DNA of 6,975 bases from Phascolarctobacterium sp. (GTDB taxonomy: Bacteria > Bacillota > Negativicutes > Acidaminococcales > Acidaminococcaceae). The notes under the pieces are model-generated. The model did no database searches, was not told the DNA's origin, and saw only the letters and a list, made by a program, of their open reading frames with translations. Shown here one piece after another: positions 1 to 5,523 of this stretch (within the stretch, counting starts at the first letter, position 1; the number at the start of each line of letters is the position of its first letter). A program made the translations under genes and the position numbers. Location: NCBI GenBank assembly GCA_022718015.1, contig JAIHZV010000056.1:1-6975 (forward strand). The letters run 5' to 3'.

Positions 1-257
1 GCATCAAAGCCCATGCTGACCATTTCAACCTTATAGCCCATTTTCTGGCCCAAAGCCTCAATCAGCTCAATGTCGAAGCCAGTCAGCTCCTTGCTGTTTT
101 CCTTAGGAAATTCGAACGGTGCGAAGACAGGCTCAGTGCCGACACGCAAAACCTTTGCGCCGTTATCAGCTGCCTTCTTCTCGTCACCGCCGCAGCCGGC
201 GAGCAGCATGCTGCAGGCCATAATAGCTGTCATTAAAAATACTAATACCTTTTTCAT
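1..257 (-). CDS. Polar amino acid ABC transporter substrate-binding lipoprotein, N-terminal part (cut by window edge)
   Basis: This is the N-terminal 85 residues of a second solute-binding protein of the SBP_bac_3 type. It would capture a polar amino acid outside the cytoplasmic membrane and pass it to an ABC permease. The ATG at 257-255 follows a strong Shine-Dalgarno (GAGGGGGA) at a normal distance. The product starts with a lipoprotein signal (MKKVLVFLMTAIMACSM) and the lipobox LLAGC, with the lipidated Cys at residue 22. The mature start VLRVGTEPVFAPFEF and the GFDIELIEALG segment match the neighbouring full-length protein almost residue for residue, so the two are tandem paralogues. The reading frame is open to the edge of the window, and the rest of the gene and any permease or ATPase genes would lie beyond it. 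Ligand specificity cannot be read from this fragment. Confidence 0.93.
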   Translation of the reverse strand, partial: MKKVLVFLMTAIMACSMLLAGCGGDEKKAADNGAKVLRVGTEPVFAPFEFPKENSKELTGFDIELIEALGQKMGYKVEMVSMGFD

Positions 258-303
258 CTTTGAGTCCCCCTCATTTAGTTTTTTATTCTTTCTTTATAAA
301 TGT

Positions 304-349
304 AAAACGGAGTCCGTTATGGTTCTGAAACCACGGCGCACTCCGCTTT
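304..349 (-). terminator. Terminator-like hairpin between the two binding-protein genes
   Basis: Read on the minus strand, an interrupted stem starts with about nine pairs (AAGCGGAGT with ACTCCGTTT, one G-U). It continues with CCG/CGG and TGGTT/AACCA, and the run TTTT follows. It lies just after the stop of the upstream gene. It could terminate fully, or act as an attenuator or mRNA-stabilising structure that lowers expression of the second gene. No clear separate promoter is visible before the second gene, so partial read-through is my preferred reading. Confidence 0.6.
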
Positions 350-359
350 GAACCAGGTA

Positions 360-1133
360 TTATTTCTTCACTTCACCAAACCAGGTTTTGTAAAGCTTAT
401 CATATTCGCCGTTTTTCTTGAGCTCAGCCAAAGCCTTGTTGACGTCCTTAGCCAGCTGGTCGTTGCCTTTTTTAACAGCCAGACCATATTCCTCAGCATC
501 CATAACGTCACCAACGGTCATCATGGTTTTGTTGCCGCCCTGTGCCAGGTAGTAGCCAACAACAGGACCATCGTTGATAACAGCGTCAACACCCTTGTTT
601 TTCAGCTCCATAACAGCTTCATCATTAGTATTGAAAGCAGTTACCTTTGCGCCTGCAACGCTTCTTGCAGTTTTTTCACCGGTAGTGCCGATTTGGCAAG
701 CAATGCGTTTGCCCTCGAGATCTTTAATGCTCTTAATTTCGGTGTTATCCTTGTTTACGAGGATGGTCAGACCGGAAGTGTAGTACGGATCAGAGAAGGT
801 TACAGCCTGTTTACGCTCATCGTTGATGCTCATGCCTGCAGCAACCATATCAATGTTGCCGGAGTTCAGTGCCGGGATCAGCGCATCAAAGCCCATGCTG
901 ACAATTTCAACCTTATAGCCGAGCTGTTTGCCGATAGCGCGAGCCAGGTCCATATCGAAGCCATCATAGGATTTGCTGCCTTCCTTTTGGAATTCGAACG
1001 GAGCAAAGGTCGGTTCAGTACCAACACGCAGAACCTTTTGAGAGTCAGCCTTTTTATCTCCGCCGCCACAGCCGGCAATCATCATAGAAGCAGCAGCCAG
1101 AACTGCCATAACTAAAAATAAAATTTTCTTCAT
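360..1133 (-). CDS. Polar amino acid ABC transporter substrate-binding lipoprotein
   Basis: This is a complete 257-residue extracytoplasmic binding protein of the SBP_bac_3 (GlnH/HisJ-like) family, which delivers an amino acid to an ABC importer. Residues 1-21 are a lipoprotein signal peptide with lipobox IAGC and the lipidated Cys at 22, followed by a GGG/DKK linker. The bilobed fold begins at VLRVGTEPTFAPFEF (residues 34-48). The family's ligand-carboxylate Arg is expected at R107 in GMSINDER, and the acidic amino-group ligand at D188 in INDGPV. Length is typical. The start ATG has the Shine-Dalgarno AAGGGAGA eight bases upstream. A promoter lies about 50 bases upstream, and a hairpin and a paralogous gene lie downstream. 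No permease or ATPase gene is in the window, so partner and substrate (glutamine, another polar amino acid or a cystine-type ligand) are undetermined. Confidence 0.95.
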   Translation of the reverse strand: MKKILFLVMAVLAAASMMIAGCGGGDKKADSQKVLRVGTEPTFAPFEFQKEGSKSYDGFDMDLARAIGKQLGYKVEIVSMGFDALIPALNSGNIDMVAAGMSINDERKQAVTFSDPYYTSGLTILVNKDNTEIKSIKDLEGKRIACQIGTTGEKTARSVAGAKVTAFNTNDEAVMELKNKGVDAVINDGPVVGYYLAQGGNKTMMTVGDVMDAEEYGLAVKKGNDQLAKDVNKALAELKKNGEYDKLYKTWFGEVKK

Positions 1134-1181
1134 AACACATATCTCCCTTCAAAATAACAAGCCTGAAAAAATACTACCAAC

Positions 1182-1210
1182 ATTATATACCGATTTTCGC
1201 TCAACGTAAA
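1182..1210 (-). promoter_or_regulatory. Sigma-70-type promoter of the binding-protein gene
   Basis: On the minus strand, TTTACG (1210-1205) and TATAAT (1187-1182) are separated by exactly 17 bases. Transcription should start near 1175, giving a leader of about 40 bases before the ATG at 1133. The site lies just downstream of the terminator of the preceding RNA unit, so the binding-protein gene is transcribed independently. Confidence 0.8.
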
Positions 1211-1236
1211 GCATTTTTATAAAAAAAGCTGGTATA

Positions 1237-1271
1237 AAAATAAGGAAAATGCACTTTTTTGCATTTTCCTT
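1237..1271 (-). terminator. Intrinsic terminator of the structured RNA unit
   Basis: This is a perfect 12-bp stem (AAGGAAAATGCA pairing with TGCATTTTCCTT) with a 6-base loop at 1254-1259. On the minus strand it is followed by ATTTTTATA. The U-run is on the minus-strand side only; the plus-strand side continues CGAAAAATC. It therefore ends a minus-strand transcript, namely the RNA starting near 1500. Confidence 0.8.
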
Positions 1272-1500
1272 CGAAAAATCTCTTTAGCAGCTCAGCTGAC
1301 CTGGTTTTCGCCCCCACACTCGCCTGCTGGAGGGTTCGCTCCTAAGCTTCTGCTCCCCACTACTACCCCTCTCGCGTGAATTTTTTTTGCGGCAGGACTT
1401 ACTTCTAAGCTGCACCGTGCTCACAGCCAATTTTAGCTGCTTACGTGGATCGTTTGGCCTGCAACTGGCATCGACTTGCAACCACAGACCTGAGCTGCTC
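1272..1500 (-). ncRNA. Structured non-coding RNA of about 230 nt, possibly 6S-like
   Basis: The stretch has a well-formed promoter (1506-1534) and a strong terminator (1237-1271) but no credible protein gene. The 5' end and 3' end pair perfectly over 10 bp: AGCAGCTCAG at 1499-1490 with CTGAGCTGCT at 1295-1286. Going inward there is an internal loop, TGGTT/AACCA (1484-1480 with 1306-1302), CCACGT/GTGTGG (1448-1443 with 1319-1314, including G-U pairs) and CCTGC/GCAGG (1396-1392 with 1327-1323). Two local hairpins fit at TGCAA/TTGCA (1480-1476 with 1464-1460) and near 1440-1424. A rod closed by an end-to-end helix, stand-alone transcription and this size would fit 6S RNA, the sigma-70 holoenzyme decoy. 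However, I cannot match a 6S consensus or see a clean central bubble. It lacks the SRP RNA core motif, the RNase P GAGGAAAGTCC block and a tmRNA tRNA-like domain. The 3' half is rich in GGGG and GGAG motifs. Identity is unresolved; that it is a structured RNA gene is fairly likely. Confidence 0.62.
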
Positions 1501-1505
1501 CATAT

Positions 1506-1534
1506 ATTATAAGCGTCAGGCAATTTTTTTGCAA
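1506..1534 (-). promoter_or_regulatory. Promoter of the structured RNA
   Basis: On the minus strand, TTGCAA (1534-1529), a 17-base spacer and a perfect TATAAT (1511-1506) are present. The predicted start is at 1501-1499, exactly where the 5' strand of the closing helix begins. This agreement supports both the promoter and the RNA call. Confidence 0.78.
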
Positions 1535-1553
1535 GTAAATAGCCGCTCTGCCC

Positions 1554-1582
1554 TTTAATAATTTTGCAAAAAGTGTTATACT
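1554..1582 (+). promoter_or_regulatory. Probable promoter of the HD-GYP gene
   Basis: TATACT at 1577-1582 is preceded by 17 bases and a weak TTTAAT (1554-1559). Transcription would begin near 1589, leaving a leader of about 35 bases before the ATG at 1624. It is back to back with the RNA promoter on the other strand. If correct, the upstream in-frame TTG at 1564 is not in the transcript. Confidence 0.5.
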
Positions 1583-1623
1583 ATCAATACCTTAATTTGT
1601 ACGGATACAAAGGAAACACTATT

Positions 1624-2232
1624 ATGATTGCTATTCCTCAATGTCTGGACTTTGCAGATGCACGCATGACGAAGGAAATCTGCGAGTTCTACATGAAAAT
1701 GCTGAAAATAAAAAATAACGAAATCTGTCTGCACAGCCAGCAGGTCGCTAATTACGCAGCCAGCACAGCAGCCAAGCTGGGGCTGCCGGCCTCCGAGGTT
1801 TCGCTGATTAAAACGGCGGCGCTCCTGCATGACATCGGCCAGCTTTCTGTGCCCAATATCATCTTGAACAAGCTGCCCTTTTTGTCGACACGCGAGCAGT
1901 CCATCTATAAGCGCCACTGCATCGCCGGCGCCAGTATGCTGGAAAATATTCCCGGCTTTACGGTTGTCTGCGACATTATCAGCAGCCACCATGAGAAGTG
2001 GGACGGCACAGGCTATCCCAAGCGCCTCAAGGGACAGAACATTCCTATCGGCGCACGCATTATCGCCGTCGCCAACTACTACGACCGCAACATCAATCCC
2101 TGCACGCAGCATTGGCAGAAAACCCATGCCGATGCTATTATTGAGCTGCAGGATAAGGCAGGTCTGGACTTCGACCCGGCCATCGTCAAGGCCTTCATCG
2201 AATCCATCATTCCCCAAAATGCACGAGGCTGA
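1624..2232 (+). CDS. Stand-alone HD-GYP domain protein (probable cyclic-di-GMP phosphodiesterase, altered active site)
   Basis: This 202-residue protein is essentially one HD-GYP domain, the family that hydrolyses cyclic di-GMP with a di- or tri-metal centre. Visible family residues are E33 and H37 (EICLH), H69-D70 (HDIGQ), H98 (KRH), H122-H123 and the signature HHEKWDGTGYP (122-132), then the conserved GARIIAVA stretch (143-150). Two positions differ from the usual consensus: HDIGK reads HDIGQ (Q73), and the usual AD-x-x-D after IIAVA reads ANYYD (N151). The Asp at that first position is normally thought to be a metal ligand. The region usually reading DALTSDRPYR is replaced by DRNINPCTQHWQ. 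No receiver, PAS or membrane domain is attached. I chose the ATG at 1624 because AGGAAA (1611-1616) lies seven bases upstream and the likely promoter overlaps the longer TTG start at 1564. It may be a weak enzyme or a c-di-GMP or protein-binding variant. Confidence 0.88.
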   Translation: MIAIPQCLDFADARMTKEICEFYMKMLKIKNNEICLHSQQVANYAASTAAKLGLPASEVSLIKTAALLHDIGQLSVPNIILNKLPFLSTREQSIYKRHCIAGASMLENIPGFTVVCDIISSHHEKWDGTGYPKRLKGQNIPIGARIIAVANYYDRNINPCTQHWQKTHADAIIELQDKAGLDFDPAIVKAFIESIIPQNARG

Positions 2233-2249
2233 AGGCTTAGCGCACACGT

Positions 2250-2292
2250 AAAAAATCCCCTCCGTCACCTGCTGTGACAGAGGGGTATTTTT
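2250..2292. terminator. Bidirectional terminator between the convergent HD-GYP and MFS genes
   Basis: The stem is CCCCTC-C-GTCAC (2257-2268) pairing with GTGAC-A-GAGGGG (2274-2285), with one C/A mismatch and a 5-base loop. It is followed by TATTTTT on the plus strand and by ATTTTTT on the minus strand. It serves both genes. The plus-strand T-run overlaps the stop codon of the MFS gene (2291-2293). Confidence 0.88.
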
Positions 2293-3520
2293 ATGCTTCC
2301 GCTGCGTTACGCACACGCGTCAAATACGAATACATTGCAACGCACATCAAAATGCAGCCTGTGATGACGAGCACGTAGCGCGTGCTCATATACGTTCCCA
2401 AAAAGCCGCCTGCCAGCGGTCCGACAACGCCGCCAAACTGCTGCGCCGAGGTTACCAGACCAAAGGCCTTGCCGCGCATCTCCTTCGTCGTCACGCGCGT
2501 AAGGTTCGCATTGATATTAGGCACAGCGCCTGCCAAAAACAGGCCATAGACAAATTGAATCGCAGCAAACTGCCACACATCAGCGATAAACACCTGAAAC
2601 AGATTGATGAAGCCGGCCGTAAAGGTTACGACGCAGAAGGTGCGCACATAGCCGAAGCGCTGACCGCGCTTGCCCCAGAACGGCGCGGCAATAATGCCGG
2701 TAAAGCCGGACAGGGAAAAAATAATGCCTGACATTTTTATCGCCGCATCACCCATATCGTCCATAAGCTGGCCGACGTACAGCGTAATCAGCGGCTGAAT
2801 CAGCATGATGCAGGTCTGCACCATAAAGAACATCATCATCACAAACAGCAGCTCTTTGTTCTCCAGCGCCTTCCGCAAATCTGCCAGCAGACTGCTGATT
2901 TCACGTGCGCCCTTCGTAATAACCGACGCATCATGCACAATGAAAATAACCAGCGTCGTCGCAATAAACAGCGCTGCACTGCCGACATAAAACGATGCAC
3001 GCATACCGAACCAGCTGCTCAGATAGCCGCCCATCAGCGGTCCCATAATCGTGCCGCTGGCAATCGAGGTCTGCATCAGACCCATGCCCCAGCCCATCTT
3101 CTCCTCCGGTAGCGACGAGGACGCCATCGACAAGCACGCAGGCACAAAGCCGGCAATAACGCCGCACAGCACGCGCACCAGCAACAGCTGATACACATCC
3201 TGACATACGCCTGTAAGAAAATACGTCAAAGCCAGACCATAGCCTGCACGCATCGCCATCTTCCGCTGGCCCACACGGTCCGCCAAAGCGCCCCAGTACG
3301 GTGCCATCACAGCGCTGCCCATAAAGGTTATAGCAAAGGTTATGCCTGCCCAGAAGTTTACGTCGGCCTGCGCAACCTGCAGCTCACGCAGAAGATAAAC
3401 GGGCAGAAACGGTATGCACATTGTATAGCTGGCACAGCATAAAAATACAGCCATCCACAGTACAGGCAGGTTAGACTTCCAGCTGCCGGTGCTATTTTTT
3501 TGTAAAGCTAGTAGTGTCAT
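2291..3520 (-). CDS. Major facilitator superfamily transporter, DHA1 drug-efflux type
   Basis: This 409-residue inner-membrane protein has twelve predicted hydrophobic segments in two halves, the standard MFS plan and length. The loop 2-3 motif A is clear at 77-87 (GALADRVGQRK), with a degenerate counterpart in the second half at 282-290 (WGKRGQRFG). A motif-C-like antiporter signature GTIMGPLMGG (156-165) is present, echoed by GGVVGPLAGG (363-372). Together these indicate a proton-driven exporter of the DHA1 group (MdtG/TetA-like); the substrate cannot be inferred. The ATG at 3520 has AGAGGA seven bases upstream. An in-frame TTG at 3571 would add 17 residues, but it lies upstream of the expected transcription start. 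The gene is transcribed divergently from the unknown gene at 3735 and convergently with the HD-GYP gene. Confidence 0.92.
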   Translation of the reverse strand: MTLLALQKNSTGSWKSNLPVLWMAVFLCCASYTMCIPFLPVYLLRELQVAQADVNFWAGITFAITFMGSAVMAPYWGALADRVGQRKMAMRAGYGLALTYFLTGVCQDVYQLLLVRVLCGVIAGFVPACLSMASSSLPEEKMGWGMGLMQTSIASGTIMGPLMGGYLSSWFGMRASFYVGSAALFIATTLVIFIVHDASVITKGAREISSLLADLRKALENKELLFVMMMFFMVQTCIMLIQPLITLYVGQLMDDMGDAAIKMSGIIFSLSGFTGIIAAPFWGKRGQRFGYVRTFCVVTFTAGFINLFQVFIADVWQFAAIQFVYGLFLAGAVPNINANLTRVTTKEMRGKAFGLVTSAQQFGGVVGPLAGGFLGTYMSTRYVLVITGCILMCVAMYSYLTRVRNAAEA

Positions 3521-3548
3521 AATAAATTCCTCTTTCTCTTCTGCTAAT

Positions 3549-3557
3549 ATTATATCA
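3549..3557 (-). promoter_or_regulatory. Extended -10 promoter of the MFS gene
   Basis: On the minus strand the sequence TGATATAAT is a full extended -10 element (TGn-TATAAT). No good -35 is present at the right distance, which is usual for this promoter type. Transcription should start near 3542, 22 bases before the ATG. The imperfect symmetry TTATA-N9-TATAA overlapping it could be an operator, but this is speculative. Confidence 0.6.
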
Positions 3558-3622
3558 CAATCGTATAACAAGGGAAGGTGGTAACCGCATCACAGCAGCT
3601 TTAATTTTTCTCGCTTCTTCCC

Positions 3623-3656
3623 TTCCTTAAAGCGTTCATATAATGTATAATATAAT
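3623..3656 (+). promoter_or_regulatory. AT-rich promoter region of the 360-residue protein gene
   Basis: Three overlapping or adjacent TATAAT hexamers occur at 3639-3644, 3646-3651 and 3651-3656. Candidate but weak -35 elements are TTCCTT at 3623 (17 bases before the second) and TTAAAG at 3627 (18 bases before the third). Which is used cannot be decided from sequence. Just downstream, CGTTTTGTAAACG (3668-3680) is a perfect 5-bp inverted repeat around a 3-base centre, in a position suited to an operator or a small leader hairpin. Confidence 0.5.
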
Positions 3657-3734
3657 TTAGATTAGTTCGTTTTGTAAACGATAAAAGAAATAACTGCTAT
3701 AGCCATCTGCATAGCGCAAAGGAAGGGTAGAAGC

Positions 3735-4817
3735 ATGAAACCATTTACAACACAGGAATTAGAGGAATGCGGCTTTTTTTCGAAGATGTTTGGCAGCAAG
3801 CCTGCCGAAAACGGCTGGAAGGAGCTGAACAACCTGCTGGCTGCAGCAGATTCCACACTCACCATCAGCAGTGACGCTGTACACGGCGCACTTAAAAAGT
3901 GGGGCGTAAAATTCAATGAAGAAAACATGAACCAGCGCAGCGGTATCTATCGCAAGCTGGCCGACGTTGTTTATACAGAAGCAGCAAGCAAGGAGGACAC
4001 CGGCTTTGCCCAGCTTGCGCATCTCGCAGAAATTCTCGAGCTGCCGCCGCATCTTATCCACCTTGCCGACAAGGGCGCCAAGACTGCTGCCTACTTCACA
4101 CGCTGCCGCAGACTGCTGAGCAATGAGGAAACGCTCGACATCAACCAAATCAACGAGCTGTTCGGCTATGACTACGAGGACGGCTTTGCCAGCCGCAAGC
4201 AGGTCTTCACTGACTACTTCAACTTCAAGTTCGACGATATCAGCAAGGCGCAGCGCTATACTCCTGACGAAGAAGCTGCTCTGCGTGCTGACTGCGCCAA
4301 GCTCGATATTCCCTTTGAATTCAAAAGCAATATCCAAAACGCTCTCGATAAATACCGTAACCTGTGGGAAGCAGAAAACAAGCCTCTCGGCAACATTCAG
4401 CAGGACGCCTTCCCGCTCAACAAGGGCGAGGTCTGCCATGCCTATGCCAACTGCGGCCTGTGCCAGAACAAGCTCGTCGAACGCGAGGACAACTACTTTG
4501 AGCTTACGCGTAAATTTAAAATCGACGAAACCGTATCCTTCAAGGGCGAAAAGATTGAGCATCCCAAGTTCAAAGAAGAAATGATTATTCTGCTGGAGCT
4601 TGGCCACTTCTTCCTCACCAGCCAGCGTATTGTTTACATCGGCCAAAAGAACGCCTTCAACATTATGCTCTCTGACCTGACCGGCGCAGACTTCGACGGC
4701 GTAAACCTCATCACCTACCACACCAAGGATAAGGGTGATGTCATCATCAAATATTCTGACGAAGCCGCAGGCGTAATGCATATCCTCTTCACCAGAGCAT
4801 TTGAAGCAAGCAAATAA
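3735..4817 (+). CDS. Uncharacterised 360-residue protein with Cys cluster and PH/GRAM-like C-terminus
   Basis: I do not recognise this protein as a named family. The start is secure: AGGAAGGG lies seven bases before the ATG, and promoter-like sequence sits upstream. There is no signal peptide or membrane segment, so it is probably cytoplasmic. Residues 1-220 are mostly helical and charged, with no catalytic motif I can name. Residues 228-243 read LNKGEVCHAYANCGLC, placing three Cys (234, 240, 243) close together, a possible metal or redox site. From about 285 the pattern GHFFLTSQRIVYIGQ, then hydrophobic strands (FNIMLSDLTGADFDGVNLITY) and GDVIIKYSD, resembles the beta-strand core of bacterial PH/GRAM-like domains, in which an 'L-x-T-x-x-R-I' strand is typical. 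It is a single-gene unit with its own terminator. It is divergent from the MFS gene, which does not by itself show a functional link. Confidence 0.9.
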   Translation: MKPFTTQELEECGFFSKMFGSKPAENGWKELNNLLAAADSTLTISSDAVHGALKKWGVKFNEENMNQRSGIYRKLADVVYTEAASKEDTGFAQLAHLAEILELPPHLIHLADKGAKTAAYFTRCRRLLSNEETLDINQINELFGYDYEDGFASRKQVFTDYFNFKFDDISKAQRYTPDEEAALRADCAKLDIPFEFKSNIQNALDKYRNLWEAENKPLGNIQQDAFPLNKGEVCHAYANCGLCQNKLVEREDNYFELTRKFKIDETVSFKGEKIEHPKFKEEMIILLELGHFFLTSQRIVYIGQKNAFNIMLSDLTGADFDGVNLITYHTKDKGDVIIKYSDEAAGVMHILFTRAFEASK

Positions 4818-4828
4818 AAACTATAACG

Positions 4829-4875
4829 AAAACCACCATGCTAAGCTTTTAAGTAAGACAGACATGGTGGTTTTT
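4829..4875 (+). terminator. Terminator of the 360-residue protein gene, probably also used by the toxin gene
   Basis: A perfect 12-bp stem AAAACCACCATG (4829-4840) pairs with CATGGTGGTTTT (4863-4874) around a 22-base loop. On the plus strand it ends in TTTTT. Read on the minus strand the stem ends in GGTTTTCG, a weaker U-tail, so it may also terminate the convergent toxin transcript whose stop codon is at 4877-4879. Confidence 0.82.
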
Positions 4876-4876
4876 G

Positions 4877-5359
4877 CTATATTTGTTTAAGTAACTTCAT
4901 TTCTATTACACTGACATCCGGAAAAATTAAGCTGATACCCTTTCTATGCATAGCCAAAACTTTCTTAGCCTTCTTAGTTAATTCTCTTTCAATAGAAAAT
5001 TTCAATTTTACTGCTTCACCGGTGCGCACATTGTAATATTCATTTTTAATGTAGTCTTGAGAAACAGGACACATATTTTGTAATAAAAATACCTTTTCAT
5101 AGCCTAAAACTTCATCAAAGAATAAAGTATCGCATCTATGATACTTCTCCAATTTTCTATCATAAATAGCTTTATATTTTTCTATCTGAGAAGAAATAGG
5201 TATCAACCAAAATAATTTAGTTTTGTTATCCTGAAAAGCATAAAAGCAAGGCCTGTCATGTGCTTTCCCATTAGCAATTTCTTTGTTTGACATAAGCTTA
5301 TCGTCTTGAAACTCCTGAAAATATTTATCACTTATATAATAAAAATGACCATTCAGCAT
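4877..5359 (-). CDS. cptN: Type III toxin-antitoxin endoribonuclease toxin, CptN family
   Basis: This is a 160-residue basic protein of the ToxN/AbiQ/CptN superfamily, a compact endoribonuclease that cuts cellular RNA when not held by its RNA antitoxin. Features I associate with the CptN branch are the start GHFYYISDKYFQEF, the block HDRPCFYAF (34-42), WLIPISSQIEKYKAIY (51-66) and VFLLQNMCPVSQDYIKNEYY (90-109). The family identity comes from memory of such proteins, not a search. Context supports it strongly: a promoter, two tandem pseudoknot-forming repeats and an intrinsic terminator lie immediately upstream on the same strand, the defining layout of type III systems. The ATG at 5359 is preceded by AGAGGTG, and translation depends on read-through of the terminator at 5374-5408. 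The gene is clearly more AT-rich than its neighbours, suggesting horizontal acquisition. Such systems stabilise replicons or abort phage infection; which applies here is unknown. Confidence 0.85.
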   Translation of the reverse strand: MLNGHFYYISDKYFQEFQDDKLMSNKEIANGKAHDRPCFYAFQDNKTKLFWLIPISSQIEKYKAIYDRKLEKYHRCDTLFFDEVLGYEKVFLLQNMCPVSQDYIKNEYYNVRTGEAVKLKFSIERELTKKAKKVLAMHRKGISLIFPDVSVIEMKLLKQI

Positions 5360-5373
5360 ACTGCACCTCTGAT

Positions 5374-5408
5374 AAAAAAAGAGCCCCGTTACTACTAACG
5401 AAGCCCTT
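5374..5408 (-). terminator. Intrinsic terminator between antitoxin RNA and toxin gene
   Basis: On the minus strand, AAGGGCTTCGTTA pairs with TAACGGGGCTCTT (13 pairs, three of them G-U) around the tetraloop GTAG and runs straight into seven Ts. It sits 15 bases before the toxin start codon. In type III systems this leaky terminator keeps antitoxin RNA in large excess over toxin mRNA. Confidence 0.9.
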
Positions 5409-5412
5409 AAAA

Positions 5413-5505
5413 ATTTGAACTTGACTATATTTTAGTTGCATGTCAAGCAGCAACTCACATTTGAACTTGACTATATTTTAGTTGCATGTCAAGCAGCAAC
5501 TCACA
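5413..5505 (-). repeat. Two tandem copies of a 46-bp antitoxin repeat
   Basis: The period is 46 bases. Positions 5413-5459 and 5459-5505 are identical over 47 bases, with one shared base at the junction, and identity stops abruptly on both sides. There are two units and no third partial copy. Perfect identity implies recent duplication or homogenisation. No unique spacers are present, so this is not a CRISPR array. Confidence 0.97.
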
Positions 5506-5523
5506 GGCATTGCCTTTATGTTT

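Larger units (their letters stand above)
5374..5518 (-). ncRNA. cptI: Type III antitoxin RNA precursor with two pseudoknot repeats (CptI-like)
   Basis: The transcript should start near 5517, seven bases after the -10 box, and end at the terminator at 5374-5408. It carries two identical 46-nt units. In each, AGUUGC pairs with GCAACU (unit positions 5-10 and 21-26), and the loop segment CUUGAC (13-18) pairs with the downstream GUCAAG (35-40). This makes an H-type pseudoknot with an A-rich strand AAAAUAUA crossing the first stem. Known type III antitoxins are tandem pseudoknots cut from such a precursor by the toxin, each unit then binding and inhibiting one toxin molecule. The unpaired linker between units (about UUCAAAUGUG) is where processing would be expected. 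The 5' leader contains a tiny GGC-AAU-GCC hairpin. Assignment to CptI follows the toxin assignment. Confidence 0.85.

Noticed and set aside
348..1115. A 255-codon plus-strand open frame antisense to the binding-protein gene
   Set aside because: It is a shadow frame of a clear lipoprotein gene on the other strand, with no ribosome site and no recognisable domain.
1321..1345. Plus-strand GGAGGGTTCGCTCC resembling a tRNA T-arm
   Set aside because: The stem and loop lengths are wrong for a T-arm, and no acceptor, D or anticodon arms can be drawn around it.
1284..1523. A 79-codon minus-strand open frame in the RNA region
   Set aside because: Its start codon overlaps the promoter of the structured RNA, it has no Shine-Dalgarno, and its composition (many Ser, Arg, Lys, Trp) is not protein-like. 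The RNA-gene reading explains the same DNA better.
1564..1623. Longer TTG start for the HD-GYP protein
   Set aside because: The TATACT promoter element lies inside this stretch and a good Shine-Dalgarno precedes the ATG at 1624.
3521..3571. Longer TTG start for the MFS transporter
   Set aside because: The extended -10 TGATATAAT lies inside it and the ATG at 3520 has its own AGAGGA site; the 17 extra residues are charged and unlike an MFS N-terminus.
3570..3624. AAGGGAAG and CTTCCCTT inverted repeat between the divergent promoters
   Set aside because: The arms are short, about 40 bases apart and purine/pyrimidine-biased, so chance is likely; no T-run follows to make it a terminator.
3759..4781. 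A 340-codon minus-strand open frame antisense to the unknown gene
   Set aside because: The plus-strand frame has a promoter, a strong Shine-Dalgarno, a terminator and protein-like strand/helix patterning. The minus frame has none of these.
5413..5505. CRISPR-like repeat pair
   Set aside because: The copies abut with no unique spacers, there are only two, and they form the antitoxin of the adjacent toxin.
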